A DNA stretch of 64,000 bases from Spartobacteria bacterium (GTDB lineage Bacteria; Verrucomicrobiota; Verrucomicrobiia; Chthoniobacterales; UBA10450): the NCBI GenBank assembly GCA_003167555.1, contig PMSN01000025.1, positions 334,557 to 398,556 on the forward strand, written 5' to 3'. A program made the position numbers and the translations under genes. Below are positions 17,713-26,826 of this stretch, in pieces. Numbering within the stretch: the first letter of the stretch is position 1; each line of letters starts with the position of its first letter. The notes beneath the pieces were generated by a model that was given only the letters and a program-made list of their open reading frames with translations, made no database searches and had not been told where the DNA came from.

Positions 17713-19234
17713 GAAACCAAAGGGAAAATGCTGCCTCGTGGGCGCCGGGCCGGGGGATCTCGGCCTGGTCACGCTGCGGGCGAAAGAGTGCATCGAGCAG
17801 GCGGAGGTGATCGTCTACGATTACCTCTGCAACCCGGAGATGTTGAAATGGGCGCCGGAAAACGCGGAGATCATTTACGCGGGTAAAAAGGCGGGCGCGC
17901 ACACCCTCACGCAGGAGGAGATCAATGCGCTTCTGGTCGAGAAAGCGCTCGCTGGAAAAAACGTCGTGCGACTTAAGGGCGGCGATCCATTCGTCTTCGG
18001 ACGCGGGGCGGAGGAAGCGCAGGCGCTCGCAGCGGCGCGAATTCCATTCGTCGTCGTTCCCGGAATTACCTCGGCGATTGCCGGCCCGGCTTACGCGGGA
18101 ATTCCAGTCACGCATCGCGGGAAAAATTCGCACGTCACGTTCCTGACTGGGCATGAAGATCCGGAGAAAGCCGGAAGCTCGATCGACTTCGGCGCTCTGG
18201 CGCAGTTGGGCGGAACGCAAGTGATGTTGATGGGAGTGGAACGGATCGAATCGATCGCGCGCGAAATGCTGGCGAAGGGAATGCGGCGCGATCTGCCGGT
18301 GGCGTTGATTCGATGGGCCACGACGGGGCGGCAGGAGACATTGGTCGGCACGCTCGAAAATATCGCGGAGCGCGTCACCAAGAGTGGCTTCACCGCGCCG
18401 GCGGTGGCGGTGTTCGGTGAGGTCGTTGCCTTGCGCGAACAACTGAATTGGTTTGAAGATCGCCCACTTTCCGGGAAGCGGATCGTTGTGACCCGGACCC
18501 GCACGCAAGCCGGAGTGTTGAGCGAAGAACTGCGCGCCCTGGGCGCCGACGTGATCGAGCTGCCGACGATCCGGATCGAGCCGCCCAACGACTTGCGCGC
18601 GTTCGCCGAGCTGGTGCAAGAGGCGCACGCCTATGATTGGATCGTCTTCACGAGCCCGAACGGCGTCACGGCGTTCTTCGATTTGTTCTACAAGCTTTAC
18701 GACGACGCGCGCGAGATCGGCGGTGCGCGCATCGCGGCGATCGGCGCGGCGACAGCGCAGCGGATCAAGGAATTTCGGCTGCACGTCGATCTGCAACCAG
18801 AGGAATTCGTGGCGGAAGCGCTCGTGCGCGAGTTCCGGAAGGAGGGCGGCGTGGAAAACCTGAGGATTCTTCTGGCCCGAGCGGAGAAGGCGCGGGATTT
18901 GCTTCCGAAAGAGCTATCGGCCTTGGGAGCTATTGTGGATGAAGGTTTCGCCTACCGCACGGTCCCCGAAACGCGCGACGAGACCGGCGCGCGGCGCCGA
19001 TTATTGGAGGAAGGCGCAGATCTGATCACTTTTACCAGCTCATCGACAGTGGAAAATTTTCTCGCACTTGATTTGCCGTGGCCGGCGCGGATGCAGGTCG
19101 CGAGCATCGGCCCGGTGACTTCGCAGACTGCGCGCGCTCGTGGCTTGGAGGTCGCGGTCGAAGCGCGCCGGCACGATATCCCGGGGTTGGTCGAGGCCGT
19201 GCGCAAATTTTTCCTGGGCAAAAGCGAGGAATGA
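17702..19234 (+). CDS. cobA-hemD: Fused uroporphyrinogen-III C-methyltransferase / uroporphyrinogen-III synthase
   Basis: 510-residue bifunctional enzyme. Residues 1-250 are the SAM-dependent methyltransferase (GAGPGDLGLVTLRA, VYDYLCNPEM, VVRLKGGDPFVFGRG, TFLTGHEDP). Residues 255-505 are the HemD cyclase (KRIVVTRTRTQAG, DWIVFTSPNGVTAFF, TSSSTVENFL). It makes uroporphyrinogen III and diverts some to precorrin-2 for siroheme or cobalamin. It overlaps hemC upstream and the grpE-like gene downstream (ATGA), so the tetrapyrrole and chaperone genes form one transcription unit. The same fusion occurs in several phyla, including Verrucomicrobiota and Firmicutes. Confidence 0.94.
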   Translation: MADKKPKGKCCLVGAGPGDLGLVTLRAKECIEQAEVIVYDYLCNPEMLKWAPENAEIIYAGKKAGAHTLTQEEINALLVEKALAGKNVVRLKGGDPFVFGRGAEEAQALAAARIPFVVVPGITSAIAGPAYAGIPVTHRGKNSHVTFLTGHEDPEKAGSSIDFGALAQLGGTQVMLMGVERIESIAREMLAKGMRRDLPVALIRWATTGRQETLVGTLENIAERVTKSGFTAPAVAVFGEVVALREQLNWFEDRPLSGKRIVVTRTRTQAGVLSEELRALGADVIELPTIRIEPPNDLRAFAELVQEAHAYDWIVFTSPNGVTAFFDLFYKLYDDAREIGGARIAAIGAATAQRIKEFRLHVDLQPEEFVAEALVREFRKEGGVENLRILLARAEKARDLLPKELSALGAIVDEGFAYRTVPETRDETGARRRLLEEGADLITFTSSSTVENFLALDLPWPARMQVASIGPVTSQTARARGLEVAVEARRHDIPGLVEAVRKFFLGKSEE

Positions 19235-19950
19235 AGACGCCGATGGAGATCAAGATCGCGGACGAATTTGCCTCGACGATGCAACAGTTGAGCGCAGAGG
19301 CGGAGAAGACCTTGCCGGGGGAGGCGTGGGAGGACGGGAGCAGCAACGCCGAACAGTTCGCGCAAATCCTGGAGGAATTCCGCGCCTTGAATGGCAGGCT
19401 TCAAAATTTCGAAGAGACCGTCACGGGTCGATTCGAAAAACTGGAAGGCGCGGAGAAGCCCGATCTCGCGGAGCAATTCCGCAAGCTGGATGAACACATG
19501 GCGGGAATCCGTAACACCGAGACTGTCAATCAACGGCTCTTCGATTCGCTCCATGAAGAGCTGATCAAGTATCGCGACAACTTCCTGCACGAGTCATTGC
19601 AGAAACCGTTCATTCGCGATCTCATCATTTTGTTCGACGACCTGAGCTCTCTCTCCTCGCAACTCCAAACCGCCGCGGAAGGTGGCGACACGAAGCGGAG
19701 AATGCTGGGGCAGTGGCACGCCAATCTGGAGAACGCGATCCATTCGCTCACCGAAATTCTGCACCGGATGGAAGTGAGCGAGATCGAACCGAAAGAGATG
19801 GTAGACCGCGCCTTTCATCGCGTGGTGAGTTTCGAGCCGGCGGATTTTGCGGAAGACGAAGGCCGGATCGTGATGCGCGTGAAACGCGGATTTCTCTGGC
19901 GCGATCAGGTTTTGCGACCCGAAGAAGTGGTCGCCAAGCGTTTCGGCTAA
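19231..19950 (+). CDS. GrpE-like nucleotide exchange factor
   Basis: 239 residues. The N-terminal half is a long acidic coiled coil (LQNFEETVTGRFEKLE). The middle has the four-helix region ELIKYRDNFLHESLQKPFIR with DLIILFDDLSSL. The end is the GrpE-type beta wing (RIVMRVKRGFLWRDQVLRP, then EEVVAKRFG). GrpE opens Hsp70 to release ADP. The match is partial and divergent, so it is probably a dedicated partner for the Hsp70 encoded 129 bp downstream. The start at 19231 overlaps the cobA-hemD stop. Confidence 0.75.
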   Translation: MKTPMEIKIADEFASTMQQLSAEAEKTLPGEAWEDGSSNAEQFAQILEEFRALNGRLQNFEETVTGRFEKLEGAEKPDLAEQFRKLDEHMAGIRNTETVNQRLFDSLHEELIKYRDNFLHESLQKPFIRDLIILFDDLSSLSSQLQTAAEGGDTKRRMLGQWHANLENAIHSLTEILHRMEVSEIEPKEMVDRAFHRVVSFEPADFAEDEGRIVMRVKRGFLWRDQVLRPEEVVAKRFG

Positions 19951-20037
19951 CTCAGAGCAAGAGCTAGCGTTGGACGGCGAGAATTCACGGTAATTTCCGC
20001 GCCCGAGCGGGCATGGAAATTGCACCCTCTGGAGTGC

Positions 20038-20055
20038 GGAAAACCATCGTTTTCC
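20038..20055. promoter_or_regulatory. Hairpin in the leader of the Hsp70 gene
   Basis: Perfect inverted repeat ggaaaac-catc-gttttcc, preceded by a weaker one (gcaccctctggagtgc). It lies 25 bp before the Hsp70 ATG and might modulate translation or mRNA stability. It does not match the CIRCE heat-shock operator (TTAGCACTC-N9-GAGTGCTAA). Confidence 0.4.
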
Positions 20056-20079
20056 ATCAGCTCAATCAACACTCACAAA

Positions 20080-21642
20080 ATGACTCGAAGAAAAGCCATC
20101 GGAATCGATCTTGGCACCACCTTCTGCGCGGTCGCGCACATCGACGTTTACGGCAAGCCGCAGATCATCCCGAACGCCGAAAGCGAACGCATCACGCCGT
20201 CGGTTATTCTTTTCGATAGCGAGAGCGTGATCGTCGGCACCCTCGCGAAGAACAGTTCCGTCGCCGAAGCGGAACGGATCGTCGACTTTGTGAAGCGCGA
20301 GATAGGCAAGCCGAAGGAGCAATTCCATCGCGAATTCAACGGGAAGATTTATTCGGCCGAAGAATTGTCGGCGCTCATCCTGCGCAAGCTGAAAGCGGAC
20401 GCCGAAAAGTATTTGAAGGAGCCGGTGACCGACGCGGTCATCACCGTGCCCGCCTATTTCAACGACGCCGAACGCACGGCCACGATCACCGCCGGTCAGC
20501 TCGCCGGGCTCAATGTTTTGCAGATCATCAACGAGCCGACGGCGGCGGCTGTCGCCTACGGTCTCGATAAACTGGATGAAGACCAGACTGTTTTCGTTTT
20601 CGATCTCGGCGGCGGAACGTTCGACGTCACGATCATGCGCATTCAGGGGCAGGGCATCGAGATGCTCGCGACGAATGGCGATCATCGGCTCGGCGGCAAA
20701 GATTGGGACGACGTGATTGTGAATCACGTGGCGGAGGAGTTTGATCGCGCGCACGGCGAGAACCCGCTCCTGGATTTGCAGAGCTACCAGGACCTTCAGA
20801 GCCGCGCGCTCGCGGCCAAGATTCAACTGTCGAGCCGGCCGCGCACGGCGCTCGTGCACAGCCACAACGGAAAGAGCGTCAAGGTCGAGCTGACGCGGGA
20901 AGAGTTCGAACTCAAGACGCGGCATCTGGTCGAGAAATGCAAAACGATTTGCGAGATGGTTTTGCAGGAAGCGAAGATGGAGTGGAGCGACATCGACAAA
21001 GTGCTGCTCGTCGGCGGCATGACCCGGATGCCGATGGTTCGCGAGATGGTGGTGAAGCTTTCGTCCGTCCCGATGGTGGACGATGTGAACCCGGACGAAG
21101 CCGTCGCCGTGGGCGCCGCCATCCAGGGGATTCTGTCCTTGCTGCGCGAGGAGGAAGTCTCCGGCGTGAGGACCTTGCCGGAAAATACCAGGATGCAGTT
21201 TTCTTCCCGCGAAGGCGGACTCATCCAGGTGACGAACATCACCTCGCACACGCTCGGCGTCGTGCTCTGGGACGAAGCGCACCTCGAGGAATACGTTTTC
21301 CCGATGATCCGCAAGATGACGGCAATTCCGGCGATGGCGAAGAATTCATTCGGCACCGCGAGCGCGAACATGCAGCGGGCCGTGGTCCGCGTCGTGGAAG
21401 GCGAGAGCACGCTGCCCGCCGAGTGCACACCGCTCGGACTTTGCGACGTCGAGTTGCCGGCATTTTTGCCGAAAGGGTCGCCGGTTGAGCTGACTTACGA
21501 GTACAATGCCAATCAGGTCCTGGAAGTTTCGGTCAACGCCTGCGGAAACGAAGCGACGGTGAGCATCGAGCGAAATACCGGCCTCGCGCCGAATGAAGTT
21601 GAGCGCGCGACGGCGGGCCTCGGCGCCATTGCGGTCGCATGA
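20080..21642 (+). CDS. Short Hsp70 (DnaK-like) chaperone lacking the C-terminal lid
   Basis: 520 residues. The nucleotide-binding domain is complete: phosphate-1 loop GIDLGTTFCAVA, VITVPAYFNDAERTATI, IINEPTAAAVAYGLD, phosphate-2 loop FDLGGGTFDVTIM, and adenosine motif VLLVGGMTRMPMVREMV. A short beta substrate-binding domain follows (LGVVLWDEAHLEEYVFPMI), but the ~100-residue helical lid and the EEVD-like tail of DnaK are missing. So it is not the housekeeping DnaK. It sits between a GrpE-like gene and a J-like/SUMF1 gene (1 bp gap). The start is the ATG before TRRKAIGID; the frame extends 20 codons upstream through the leader hairpin. Confidence 0.88.
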   Translation: MTRRKAIGIDLGTTFCAVAHIDVYGKPQIIPNAESERITPSVILFDSESVIVGTLAKNSSVAEAERIVDFVKREIGKPKEQFHREFNGKIYSAEELSALILRKLKADAEKYLKEPVTDAVITVPAYFNDAERTATITAGQLAGLNVLQIINEPTAAAVAYGLDKLDEDQTVFVFDLGGGTFDVTIMRIQGQGIEMLATNGDHRLGGKDWDDVIVNHVAEEFDRAHGENPLLDLQSYQDLQSRALAAKIQLSSRPRTALVHSHNGKSVKVELTREEFELKTRHLVEKCKTICEMVLQEAKMEWSDIDKVLLVGGMTRMPMVREMVVKLSSVPMVDDVNPDEAVAVGAAIQGILSLLREEEVSGVRTLPENTRMQFSSREGGLIQVTNITSHTLGVVLWDEAHLEEYVFPMIRKMTAIPAMAKNSFGTASANMQRAVVRVVEGESTLPAECTPLGLCDVELPAFLPKGSPVELTYEYNANQVLEVSVNACGNEATVSIERNTGLAPNEVERATAGLGAIAVA

Positions 21643-21643
21643 C

Positions 21644-23239
21644 ATGATGCAATACGACTCGCAGTTTCCCGTCCCCCTGCCGGATGACCCGCAGAAGTGG
21701 GACGGCTGGAGCAAATACAAGTCGCGCAATTTCTACGAGCGGCTCTGTCTTGATCCCCACGCGAATCCGAGCAACGAACTCATCGAAGAGCATTGCCGGG
21801 AGTTGATGCGGTGGTGGCAGAAGAAGCTGCCGCTCAAGAACCAGCCGAGCAATCCGCTCGCGCAGTTGCTGCGGCCGGGATTGGACGAATCGTCGCGCTA
21901 TCTCACCGAGGCCAGGGTGGAATTGCTCGATCCCGCGCGGCGCCGGCAATTGGATTCGGTGCTGGCCGCGCAAGCCACTGAGCAAGCGGTCATCGAGTTT
22001 CACAAGTATCTGACCTTCGCTCTCGCGGATGGAACGTTAACAGTCGAGGAAGAGAAGAGCCTTCACCAGTTTGGAAGCGAACACGGTCTTACCCAGGAAC
22101 AGATCGCGTCTTACATCGAAGCCGAGCTGACGGATAGCGGCGCGAAACGCGTAACGCCTGAGACCAAACCGGCGCCCGAGGAGTCGAGAAAAGAACTCAG
22201 GGGCCGCCGCCAAACCTCGGTGGATCCCAAGGAAGATTTCCTGCGGATGCTTCGGCTCAGCGGCCTCGATAGCGACGGAATGGCGGACGAAACGCGGGAT
22301 GCGTTCGTCAACATGGCGGAAAATCTCGGCATCGAGCCCAGCGACGCGGAAGACCTCGTCGATCTTTACCTCGAAGAAGCCGACAAGATGTCCGATCCCG
22401 AGTCGTTGCCACCGCCGCGCGTCACGGTGGTCCAGCCGGCGCAGGTCCAGGCTGCTCCCGCATCTGCCCCGGCGCCGAGCGTGGATCATGAGGGCGCGCG
22501 TCTTGCAAATTATGTGAACTCGCTCGGTTGCCAGATGCTCTTCATTCCTTCGGGTGAATTTCTCATGGGCAGTGAAGCCATCGACGCCGGTCCCAACGAG
22601 CGGCCCGTGACCAAGGTGACCTTGAGCAGGTTTTACATTTCCCGCTTCCCGATCACGAACGCCGAATACGAGCAGTTCGATCACAGCCATGGCCGGAAGC
22701 GTGCTCCCGGCACGAGCGATCTTCACCCCGTCGTCTACGTCAGCAGCCTCGACGCGATCAAGTTCTGCCAGTCGTTGTCAGCCCGGGAACGAAAAAGATA
22801 CCGCCTTCCGACGGAAGCGGAATGGGAGTATGCCGCCCGAGGCACCGACAACCGCAATTACCCATGGGGAAATCATCAAGGCCGGGGCGACCTGGCGAAC
22901 TTCGCCGATCGCAACACGGTCTTTGCCTGGAGCGACCACGAGATCGATGACGGTTACCCCGAAAGTTCACCCGTCGGCGCGTTTCCGTTTGGGGCCAGCC
23001 CGTTCGGCTTGGAAGACATGGCGGGAAATGTTTGGGAATGGTGCCACGATTTTTTCGAACCCTACCGCGGAGTGCCCAAGGTAAATCCGCGCGGGCCGAC
23101 GGCGGGAGCGAAACGAGTTTATCGAGGCGGCAGCTGGAAATCGCGCTTCAACAGCCTGCGAGCGTCCGCGCGCGGTTCCAATATGCCGAATTACTCCTGC
23201 AACGACCTCGGCTTCCGCGTCGTTTGCGAATGTGAATAA
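21644..23239 (+). CDS. J-like / TerB-like / SUMF1-domain protein partnered with the Hsp70
   Basis: 531 residues with three parts. Residues 25-105 resemble a J domain (NFYERLCLDPHANPSNELIE, then TEARVELLDPARRRQLDSVL), but the HPD motif that activates Hsp70 is not seen. Residues 110-165 look TerB-like (KYLTFALADGTLTVEEEKSL). A linker follows, then a formylglycine-generating-enzyme (SUMF1) fold from about 285: FIPSGEFLMGSE, RLPTEAEWEYAARG, AGNVWEWCHDFF, YRGGSWKSR, CNDLGFRVV. The catalytic cysteine pair of true FGE is absent, so a binding role is likelier than sulfatase maturation. Two ATGs (21644, 21647) are possible starts, both just past the Hsp70 stop. Confidence 0.8.
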   Translation: MMQYDSQFPVPLPDDPQKWDGWSKYKSRNFYERLCLDPHANPSNELIEEHCRELMRWWQKKLPLKNQPSNPLAQLLRPGLDESSRYLTEARVELLDPARRRQLDSVLAAQATEQAVIEFHKYLTFALADGTLTVEEEKSLHQFGSEHGLTQEQIASYIEAELTDSGAKRVTPETKPAPEESRKELRGRRQTSVDPKEDFLRMLRLSGLDSDGMADETRDAFVNMAENLGIEPSDAEDLVDLYLEEADKMSDPESLPPPRVTVVQPAQVQAAPASAPAPSVDHEGARLANYVNSLGCQMLFIPSGEFLMGSEAIDAGPNERPVTKVTLSRFYISRFPITNAEYEQFDHSHGRKRAPGTSDLHPVVYVSSLDAIKFCQSLSARERKRYRLPTEAEWEYAARGTDNRNYPWGNHQGRGDLANFADRNTVFAWSDHEIDDGYPESSPVGAFPFGASPFGLEDMAGNVWEWCHDFFEPYRGVPKVNPRGPTAGAKRVYRGGSWKSRFNSLRASARGSNMPNYSCNDLGFRVVCECE

Positions 23240-23240
23240 G

Positions 23241-23293
23241 GTAGGGCGATTGACCTTAATCGCCCGGGCGGTCAGACCAACCGCCGAGCCTAC
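23241..23293. repeat. Double-hairpin GTAG...CTAC element at the rpsU stop
   Basis: Outer arms ggtaggg / gcctac enclose two hairpins: gggcgatt...aatcgccc and ggcggtc...gaccaaccgcc. It lies between the convergent SUMF1 gene (TAA just before it) and rpsU. The rpsU TAG stop, read on the minus strand at 23292-23290, is part of the right arm. Confidence 0.8.
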
Positions 23294-23487
23294 GAGGGAT
23301 TGAACCGGAACTTCGTGCGGCCACGCTTCGCGTTGGCCTTGGCCTTACGCCGGCTTTTTTGGTTTGGCGTTTCGAATGCGCGCAACCGGCGGACTTCTTC
23401 CAAAATGCCCTCGGCATCCAGCTTATTCTTCAGCCGCTTTAACGCCCGGTCGACAGGCTCACCTTTACGCACAATGACTTCTGGCAT
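23290..23487 (-). CDS. rpsU: Ribosomal protein bS21
   Basis: Small-subunit protein near the anti-Shine-Dalgarno site. 65 residues, highly basic: MPEVIVRKGEPVDRALKRLK then KSRRKAKANAKRGRTKFRF, the expected bS21 pattern. A GAGGA Shine-Dalgarno sequence sits 7 bp before the ATG. It is transcribed alone. Its stop codon is supplied by the adjoining palindromic element. Confidence 0.95.
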   Translation of the reverse strand: MPEVIVRKGEPVDRALKRLKNKLDAEGILEEVRRLRAFETPNQKSRRKAKANAKRGRTKFRFNPS

Positions 23488-23594
23488 GGTAGATTCCTCG
23501 CTTTGAAAAATTGCCGGTCCGCCCGGTGAATCCGAGACTACTCGGGCCGGAGACAGGCGTCAACTATTGTGAATAACTTTCGCTTTCTCTCCCT

Positions 23595-23670
23595 GTAGCC
23601 GCCGTCCTGTGGGCGGCGTCGACTTCGGAATGAAAGGGCCATTAGGCGCTTCGCACAGCGAAGCGGCTAC
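23595..23670. repeat. GTAG...CTAC palindrome downstream of secDF
   Basis: Outer arms gtagccgc and gcggctac, with inner hairpins gccgtcctgtgggcggc and gcgcttcgcacagcgaagcg. It ends 6 bp past the secDF stop and could terminate that transcript. It occupies part of the 188 bp between rpsU and secDF; the rest holds the rpsU upstream region. Confidence 0.75.
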
Positions 23671-23675
23671 AGCAC

Positions 23676-26021
23676 CTAACCCGTAGGGCCCGTGGCGGCT
23701 GCGGCTTTTTCCGTCACCTCGCGGCGCAGGGTCGAAGCGCTGCCGCCGCGCGCCCGCGTCCACCAAAGCACGATGGGCGAGGCGATGAAGATGGAGGAGT
23801 AGGTTCCGACCACGACGCCGATGATGATCGCCAGGGCAAAATCGCGCAGGACGGAACCGCCCAGGAAAAAGAGACAAAGGATCGGGATCAGCGTGACCGT
23901 GCTCGTCAGGATCGTGCGGCTCAGCGTCTGGTTGATGCTGTCGTTCATGATCTGTTCGATGGAACCGCGCTTGCCGCTGGCCAGACCTTCGCGGATTCGA
24001 TCGTAAACGACGATCGTGTCGTTAATTGAATAGCCGGCAATCGTCAGGACCGCGCCGACCATCGTTAATGTCAGCTCGCGGTGGAGCAGCGAAAAAACTC
24101 CGACCGTAATAATGACGTCGTGCAGCAACGCGACGATTGCCCCGACGGCAAACGACAGCTCGAAACGAAACGTGACGAAAATCAGAATGCCGAGAATGCC
24201 CAGCCCGAGTGCGATGAGCGAATTCCTGGCCAGCTCGCCGCCGACAAGCGCACCGACGCGTTCCGCGCCTTCGATTTTGAATTGCGCCTCCGGCATCGTC
24301 TTCATCACCTGGCTTTCGACGGCATCGCTCGTCCGCAAGGGAGTGCGGACCGTGATGTAGTATTTGCCGCCTTGGGCCGATTCCTGAATGGACGCGTCGC
24401 CGAAGTGCAACGGGGTCAGCGCCTGCCGGACCTGGCCGATGTCGATGACTTTGGGCGAACTCAGAGTGAGCAGGTCGCCACCTCTGAAATCGACGCCGAA
24501 ATTCTTTTCGCCCCGCGCGTAAAAGGAAGTCGCGCCGGCAATGATCAACGCGAGCGAGCACATGCAGGCCAGAAAACCTTTGCCGAGGAAATTGATATGT
24601 TGCGACGAGATCAAGTGCAGCATCGAGACCTTCTTCACTCGATCCGTATCCACGAACCAGCCAAAGACATTGCGCCCCACGATGAGCGCGGTGAAAAGCG
24701 AAGCGAAAATGCCGATCGTGAGTGAAATCGCAAAGCCCCGCACCGGGCCGGTCGCTTTTAAGAACAAGATTATCGCCGTGATCAGCGTCGTGACGTTGGC
24801 GTCGAAGATCGAGCTGAACGCTTTTTGATAGGCGGCTTGCATCGCGATCTTCAAGGATTTGCCGAGCGCCAGCTCCTCGCGCAGCCGCTCGTAAATCAAA
24901 ACGCTCGCGTCGACCGCCAGGCCGATGGTGAGGATAATACCCGCGATGCCGGGGAGCGTGAGAACGACTCCGCCCGGGATGAGCTGAAACGCGCCGATGA
25001 GCAGGACGATGTTGATGAGCAGCGCGAGACACGCGATCACGCCGACGAATCGGTAGTAAGTCATGACGCACACCAGAGTAATCGCGAGGCCGAGCAGACC
25101 CGCCAGGATGCTCGCGCGGATCGAATCGAGCCCGAGGGTGGGCGAGACGCTGCGTTCCTCCTCGATGCTGACCGGCGTTTGCAACGGATTCTCCAACACG
25201 CTCGCGAGATTCCGCGCCTCCTTTTCCTCGAAGCGACCGGTAATGACTGCCGTGCCGCCGTAAATCGCGTCCTTAATTACCGGGGCTGATTGAATGGCGC
25301 CATCGAGCACAATGGCGAACCGGTACCCTTTGAATTTTTCCGTGATGTTTCCGAATATCTTTGCGCCTTCCGCATCGAAGTTCAGCTTCACCGACCAACC
25401 TTCATTCCCGTACTCCGCGTTGGACTGGGAGACGTGCTCCCCGCCCAGGTCGGCCTTCTTTTTCACCAGAAGCCGCTCTTCTTCCTGCTTCTTTCCCTCT
25501 TGGGCGCGAAGCTTGTTAATCTCGATTTTGTATTCGGGCGGAATGACCTCCGTGCCGGCGTCGATCCCCCGCAGCCGCTCGCCGTTATCGGGATAAACCA
25601 GGCGGAACTCGAGCTTCGCCACCCGCGAAAGTTGCTGGCGCGCTTCCTGGATTTTTTCCGTGCTCAACCCCGGGATCTGCACCAGGATCCGATCCTTCCC
25701 GACCGGGCTGATGATCGGTTCGCTCGCGCCAAAATAATCGACGCGTTTCCGGATCACTTCGACCGCCTGGTCGAGCATTGCCGGCGTGATTTCCTTGTCC
25801 GTCTGCTGGAGCCTGATCAGGAACGACGTGCCGCCTTTGATGTCGAGCCCGAGCGCGATTTTTTTGTCGGGCGGATAAACCATCATCACGCTCATGGCCA
25901 CCGCCACCACCACCAGCGCCATCGCGAGAATGCGTTTCCGCGTGCCGTAATCGGTCGCGAAGTACCAGCCGAAAAGTCCGAGCCAAAGCAGCTCGATGAA
26001 AAACATGACGCCGGGAGTCAT
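23676..26021 (-). CDS. secDF: Protein translocase SecDF (fused)
   Basis: Proton-driven membrane component that helps pull Sec substrates across. 781 residues, SecD and SecF in one chain. The SecD half has TM1 (ILAMALVVVAVAMSVMMVY), LGLDIKGGTSFLIRLQ, the P1 domain, and GLAVDASVLIYERLREEL. The SecF half begins near LGKGFLACMCSLALI with VDFRGGDLLTL and ends with GYSINDTIVVYDRIREGL. Each half shows the six-helix RND pattern. It follows yajC by 8 bp, the usual pairing. tgt, often the third member, is 11 kb away here. Confidence 0.96.
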   Translation of the reverse strand: MTPGVMFFIELLWLGLFGWYFATDYGTRKRILAMALVVVAVAMSVMMVYPPDKKIALGLDIKGGTSFLIRLQQTDKEITPAMLDQAVEVIRKRVDYFGASEPIISPVGKDRILVQIPGLSTEKIQEARQQLSRVAKLEFRLVYPDNGERLRGIDAGTEVIPPEYKIEINKLRAQEGKKQEEERLLVKKKADLGGEHVSQSNAEYGNEGWSVKLNFDAEGAKIFGNITEKFKGYRFAIVLDGAIQSAPVIKDAIYGGTAVITGRFEEKEARNLASVLENPLQTPVSIEEERSVSPTLGLDSIRASILAGLLGLAITLVCVMTYYRFVGVIACLALLINIVLLIGAFQLIPGGVVLTLPGIAGIILTIGLAVDASVLIYERLREELALGKSLKIAMQAAYQKAFSSIFDANVTTLITAIILFLKATGPVRGFAISLTIGIFASLFTALIVGRNVFGWFVDTDRVKKVSMLHLISSQHINFLGKGFLACMCSLALIIAGATSFYARGEKNFGVDFRGGDLLTLSSPKVIDIGQVRQALTPLHFGDASIQESAQGGKYYITVRTPLRTSDAVESQVMKTMPEAQFKIEGAERVGALVGGELARNSLIALGLGILGILIFVTFRFELSFAVGAIVALLHDVIITVGVFSLLHRELTLTMVGAVLTIAGYSINDTIVVYDRIREGLASGKRGSIEQIMNDSINQTLSRTILTSTVTLIPILCLFFLGGSVLRDFALAIIIGVVVGTYSSIFIASPIVLWWTRARGGSASTLRREVTEKAAAATGPTG

Positions 26022-26029
26022 TTCAGCGA

Positions 26030-26347
26030 TTAGCCCTCAGTGGTTTTCACCACGTTCGTCACGGCGGTCTTCTCCATTTCCAGCTTCACGTTATCGGCGA
26101 CCTTCACGATCACGGTCGTCTCTTTCACGTTCGAGATCAGACCGTGGATGCCCGATGAGGTCACGACGCGATCGCCCGTTTTTAGCGAAGAGACGAGCTT
26201 GGTCTGCTCTTTTTGCCGGCGCATCTGCGGCCGGATCATCACGTAATACGCGACCACGAACATTAAGATGAAAGGAAGAATGCCGAGGAGCCCGGCCCCG
26301 GGCGCGGGCGCGGGAGCGGTGGTTTGTGCGAGAAGAATGGAAAACAT
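26030..26347 (-). CDS. yajC: Preprotein translocase subunit YajC
   Basis: Small membrane partner of SecDF, 105 residues. After an Ala/Pro/Gly-rich N-terminus (APAPGAGLLG) there is one membrane helix, ILPFILMFVVAYYVMIRPQ. The conserved cytosolic part QMRRQKEQTKLVSSLKTGD follows, then RVVTSSGIHGLISNV. The start at 26347 (MFSILLAQT) is the only ATG upstream of the helix in frame. It forms an operon with secDF. The accessory island begins immediately upstream. Confidence 0.95.
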   Translation of the reverse strand: MFSILLAQTTAPAPAPGAGLLGILPFILMFVVAYYVMIRPQMRRQKEQTKLVSSLKTGDRVVTSSGIHGLISNVKETTVIVKVADNVKLEMEKTAVTNVVKTTEG

Positions 26348-26487
26348 GATGTTGGAGCTGGAATTTTTCGCGGCCCCGCGGCTGGCGGCAAGCCAAGGCG
26401 GACGAGCGGCTTCTTACTGAGCACAAGCCCGCTCAAATTGCAAGGGATCGAACAATGTTGCGGACTACGGACTTCCAGTCCTCGCCG

Positions 26488-26826
26488 CTATTTTTCCAAG
26501 AGCAAATTGATCTCTCCGCGCAGTTTGGGGACATCATTCGTCGCGACATCCCACAACACGTCCGAAACCACAACATCGTATCCGTGAATCATAACGTTGC
26601 GCATCGCGATGATCTGCCGCCACGGAATCTCTGCGTGCGATGCTCGCCAGTTCTCGGGCAGGCGCGACGCCGCTTCGCCGATCAATTCGACACAACGCTC
26701 CAAGGCGCGGCGGAACTCGCGATTGCTGTCCAAATCTTTGCGGGTGCGCGTCGCCAGCAGTGCTGCAATTTCATCCGCGAATTCGACGATCTGACGAAGT
26801 GTCAGCGTCAGATCACGATCGCTCAT
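26488..26826 (-). CDS. hepT: HepT-like (DUF86) HEPN toxin
   Basis: 112 residues, all-alpha. HEPN RNase motif RNVMIHGYD (Arg76, His81, Tyr83), matching the R-x4-HxY signature of HepT. In characterised pairs HepT is an RNase whose tyrosine is adenylylated by the MntA partner, which neutralises it. The start is the ATG before SDRDLTLTL, which lies inside the end of the upstream mntA-like gene (14 bp overlap), typical for the pair. Expression is presumably from a promoter upstream of mntA. Confidence 0.88.
   Translation of the reverse strand: MSDRDLTLTLRQIVEFADEIAALLATRTRKDLDSNREFRRALERCVELIGEAASRLPENWRASHAEIPWRQIIAMRNVMIHGYDVVVSDVLWDVATNDVPKLRGEINLLLEK

Noticed and set aside
20020..20079. Upstream extension of the Hsp70 gene to 20020
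   Set aside because: The added 20 codons include the perfect ggaaaac/gttttcc hairpin and no Hsp70 homology; the family begins at the GIDLGTT strand.
21644..23239. SUMF1-domain protein as a true sulfatase-activating enzyme
   Set aside because: The cysteine-containing active-site segment of FGE is not present and no sulfatase gene is nearby.
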